Assembly (NCBI RefSeq): GCF_027596085.1
Contig: NC_072469.1
Span: 16,126,238-16,190,237 of the forward strand
Length of the DNA stretch: 64,000 nucleotides
Direction of reading: 5' to 3'
Source: Anoplopoma fimbria
Lineage: Eukaryota > Chordata > Actinopteri > Perciformes > Anoplopomatidae
This document shows, piece by piece, positions 1 through 64,000 of the stretch (the first letter of the stretch is position 1; each line of letters begins with the position of its first letter). A model generated the notes under the pieces. That model was not told the origin of the DNA, did not search any database, and saw only the letters and a program-made list of their open reading frames with translations. Made by a program: the position numbers and the translations under genes.

Positions 1-32643
<32,643 letters not shown>

Positions 32644-33840
32644 GAGTCATCACAGATCTAAAAAAAAAAAAAAAAACGTACTCGAACACGAACAATATGT
32701 GCCATATTCTAATATACAAAGAGTAAGAAACATCTGCAATTGACTCTGCAATTTCCAGATGTGCTTTGATTGTGGGCATCGTTTTGACCACTAAATGTAC
32801 CTTTGGTCATCAATAAACAAACAAGATGCACTTAAAATGCTGTATATTCTTTAACATTATTCACCAATATTTCATTCACCAATCCCTTGCCCAGTACACT
32901 CTGGCACCTGGTCAGAATATTTATATATTTTTTTAAACTGTGCAATTACATTTTTATTTGAATATTTTGTACCAAGTTCTTACAGGCTCACTTTGTATGT
33001 TTATATACCAAAAAAGATATGTTTGAATCGTTACAATAGTGCATGTAGCCACAACACTGAAAAAAGTTTGGTGCACTTATCAATACTCTTCCACAAATCT
33101 CTCTCTGAGTCGTGTTTCTACCTACTGAGAGTCAGAATGTTTTTTAAACTGTTACATTTAGGTTATAATTAATAATGTTGCAAATAACTTGTGTTGTTAC
33201 ATGCTGTACTGGGTACCTGCATTGGCATTTGGTAATGTTATGAAGCACTAGTTGCAAAGGGTATACATCCACTTGTTTTTAGACTGTTGAACTTTTGTCA
33301 ATTTACACTGATCTGAAAAGCTTTTAGAAATGCCGCTGGACTGTATAATGGCATTATCTTCCTTATTTTGATAACTTTTAAATTTCTTAATAGCCAAAGC
33401 TGTTTTTCTTTTTACAACTGAATTAGTTTTTAATCAGTAACCTAAACCTCACAGGTTCTTTGTAACAGGAAGTGCATCATTTATTTAAATGGTATCTGAT
33501 TTTCATGGTCATTTACAAGGTTGACAGGATGTTGAAAGGTTCAGTGTAAAAAGACAGGTACATGAAACACCCTTTTGTAACTTATTAAAATATATCTGAC
33601 AATTTCCATGATGGTCTGTTTTTTTTCTCCTCAGAATTTTAAAACTTCTGCAATTTAATTTAACAAAGAAGAATAATTACCATGATTACTAGAAGTTATA
33701 CAATTGTATTGTTTAGCAAGAAAAACTTTATAAATGTTATACAGTTATCTGATAATTTACCACACAGCATGACAGCCCGTGAACCTATATAAATGCTAAT
33801 ATTTGTTAAATTGTAATTAAAAGTTTCATATTAATTGTTT
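32644..33840 (+). other. arhgap29: arhgap29 3' UTR with candidate poly(A) signals
   Basis: AT-rich sequence follows the stop. A canonical AATAAA lies at 32812-32817, about 170 bases after the stop. Variant ATTAAA signals at 33584-33589 and 33816-33821 would give longer 3' UTRs. I cannot tell which is used. There is a genomic A-tract of 16 bases near 32661. Confidence 0.55.
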
Positions 33841-34586
33841 ACCAGTTGTGGGATTATAACAGGTGGGATTATGCAGTATAACGTAGGACAGGTGGTTAGG
33901 TCATGTAGGCCTCTGCTAATGCTCTCATGTGTTTGTAGTCTCCCGGCATTGAGAAAGAGGATTATATCAATCTGCTTAACTATTCACAAGGTCTGCATTC
34001 TAGCTTTGTAGCAACCCCAAGGAGCACTCGGTAGAATATGTGGTGTTACGCTTTATGTATTGGGTATCGCTCTACAGTGCAAGTGTTCTTCTGAGGTAAG
34101 TGATATGTAATTCTGGACAATAGCCATGCTTAGGGATTTATTCAATATATATATAATTTGTAATGTGGTAGCCATAACATTGCATTATAGTTGTACTTGA
34201 CCTAGATTAAAGTTAATTTTGTTACATGTACCGGGAATGTGCGATATAAAGGATGTTGTGATTTTAACCATAAATAGTACTGAGAGAATTGTCAAAGACT
34301 GTGGAAAGGTCTATTCTTGTTATGCTGACCGTGTGAAGTGTCTTGAGCTCATTAACCTCATTATAGAGCTTCTGCTAGCCTTCACATGGCTTACCCACAG
34401 GAGGAATGGATGGACACAGGAGTTCATCCACAAAATCTAGCTTTCCAAATACAAATTATCTTTTAAGTCATAAATGTTTTTGTAGAACTTGAGGTAGCTT
34501 CATAAAGTTCATAAGAGCATTGTGGACTGGTTGGATACAGGTTTGTTGGCCGGTGCTAGCCCCTGTGGGGGTTGAAAGGAGGTGCC
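33841..34586 (+). promoter_or_regulatory. abca4: abca4 upstream region with three GGATTA (CRX/OTX-type) motifs
   Basis: GGATTA, the reverse complement of the CRX/OTX2 core TAATCC, occurs at 33851-33856, 33866-33871 and 33959-33964, 620-740 bases before the start codon. CRX drives ABCA4 and other photoreceptor genes in vertebrates. No strong TATA box is seen; CATAAAG near 34501 is a weak candidate. Core motifs of six bases occur often by chance, so the cluster is suggestive only. Confidence 0.35.
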
Positions 34587-63410
<28,824 letters not shown>

Positions 63411-64000
63411 GTAGGTTTTTGCTTTTGTTTCTGTATTTGTTCAGTCTTTTTCTAACAACAAAGGATGTACAAGGAGGGCCAAACTAAAAAGCAGAATCAA
63501 AATATCCTCTGAGTTCCTTCTGAGTTTACACAGCCAATAACTTTGGCTAATAAATATTGCAAATTTTGTGACACTATGCTTTATTTTTTACATTCTTGTC
63601 ATGTAGAAAAGCAACATAATTAAGCTCATGCATTTTCCTCTTTTAGCTTTACAGGGTCTGACAAAATCAAACACAAATGATCCTTCCATATTAGTGAAAT
63701 TTAAAGTTGAAAGCTTGAATTGATTTTACAACAACTGGCTGAATTTTACAGTGAGGTAATACAGGATTTATTACCCTTTTTCTTTCTGTTCCCACAATGA
63801 TCAGTTGTTTTGTTGGCTTGATCAGTTTTGACACTGGACACATGGATAGATTTTTGGATGCCTCCCTTAGCAGATACTTTTCATCATCTAGCCTTAATGT
63901 GAGCTTCTGTCATCACTGGATTGTTGTTACACTCCTGTGGGTCAGCTTTACTCCACAGCTCACGCTAGCTACTGACATACACAGCCCAGTGCCTGCTACA
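63411..64000 (+). other. abca4: abca4 intron 37 equivalent (partial)
   Basis: Intron sequence runs to the window edge. I see no exon, no recognised repeat and no clear regulatory site. Confidence 0.7.

Overview
The window is nuclear DNA of a ray-finned (teleost) fish. It has spliced vertebrate genes with GT-AG introns, long (CA)n microsatellites, and several dispersed repeats that I recognise as typical of teleost genomes. It holds most of two neighbouring genes, both on the + strand: arhgap29 (a Rho GTPase-activating protein) from at or before base 1 to 32643, and the first 38 coding exons of abca4 (the photoreceptor retinoid-lipid flippase) from 34587 to 63410. abca4 runs off the right edge. 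I see no tRNA, rRNA, CRISPR array or prokaryotic gene.

Region by region. 1-310 is the first visible arhgap29 exon, open to the left edge. 311-14957 is one very long intron with simple repeats, a probable old DNA-transposon patch and one copy of a ~120 bp repeat pair. 14958-32643 carries arhgap29 exons 2-22: N-terminal helical region, F-BAR, a C1 zinc finger, the RhoGAP domain with its arginine finger, then a long C-terminal tail with a poly-glutamate run and a terminal PDZ ligand. 32644-34586 is the 3' UTR plus a short intergenic/promoter stretch of only 1.9 kb. 34587-34652 is the small abca4 first exon, found by its match to the conserved ABCA4 N terminus. 35311-54377 encodes TM1, the first large luminal domain and TM2-6. 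54459-58362 holds an expanded acidic linker, NBD1 (Walker A, signature, Walker B, H-loop) and the following regulatory region. 58786-62774 leads into the second half through TM7 and the second luminal domain. 62947-63410 begins the second membrane bundle. NBD2 and the C terminus lie beyond the window.

The order and orientation (arhgap29 then abca4, head to tail) are those of human chromosome 1p22, which supports both identifications as orthologues. The two products do not share a pathway: Arhgap29 turns off RhoA in endothelial and epithelial cells, and ABCA4 moves N-retinylidene-phosphatidylethanolamine across photoreceptor disc membranes. Their link is positional. 28 of the abca4 exons have the same length as the human exon, as I recall human cDNA numbering, so the exon map is firm. 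The departures are informative: an enlarged charged exon 18, a cysteine-rich exon 24, and human exon 27 split in two.

I found no undescribed biological system. The items worth a second look are transposon and microsatellite sequence packed against splice sites, the split exon, lineage-specific linker changes, and candidate regulatory clusters.
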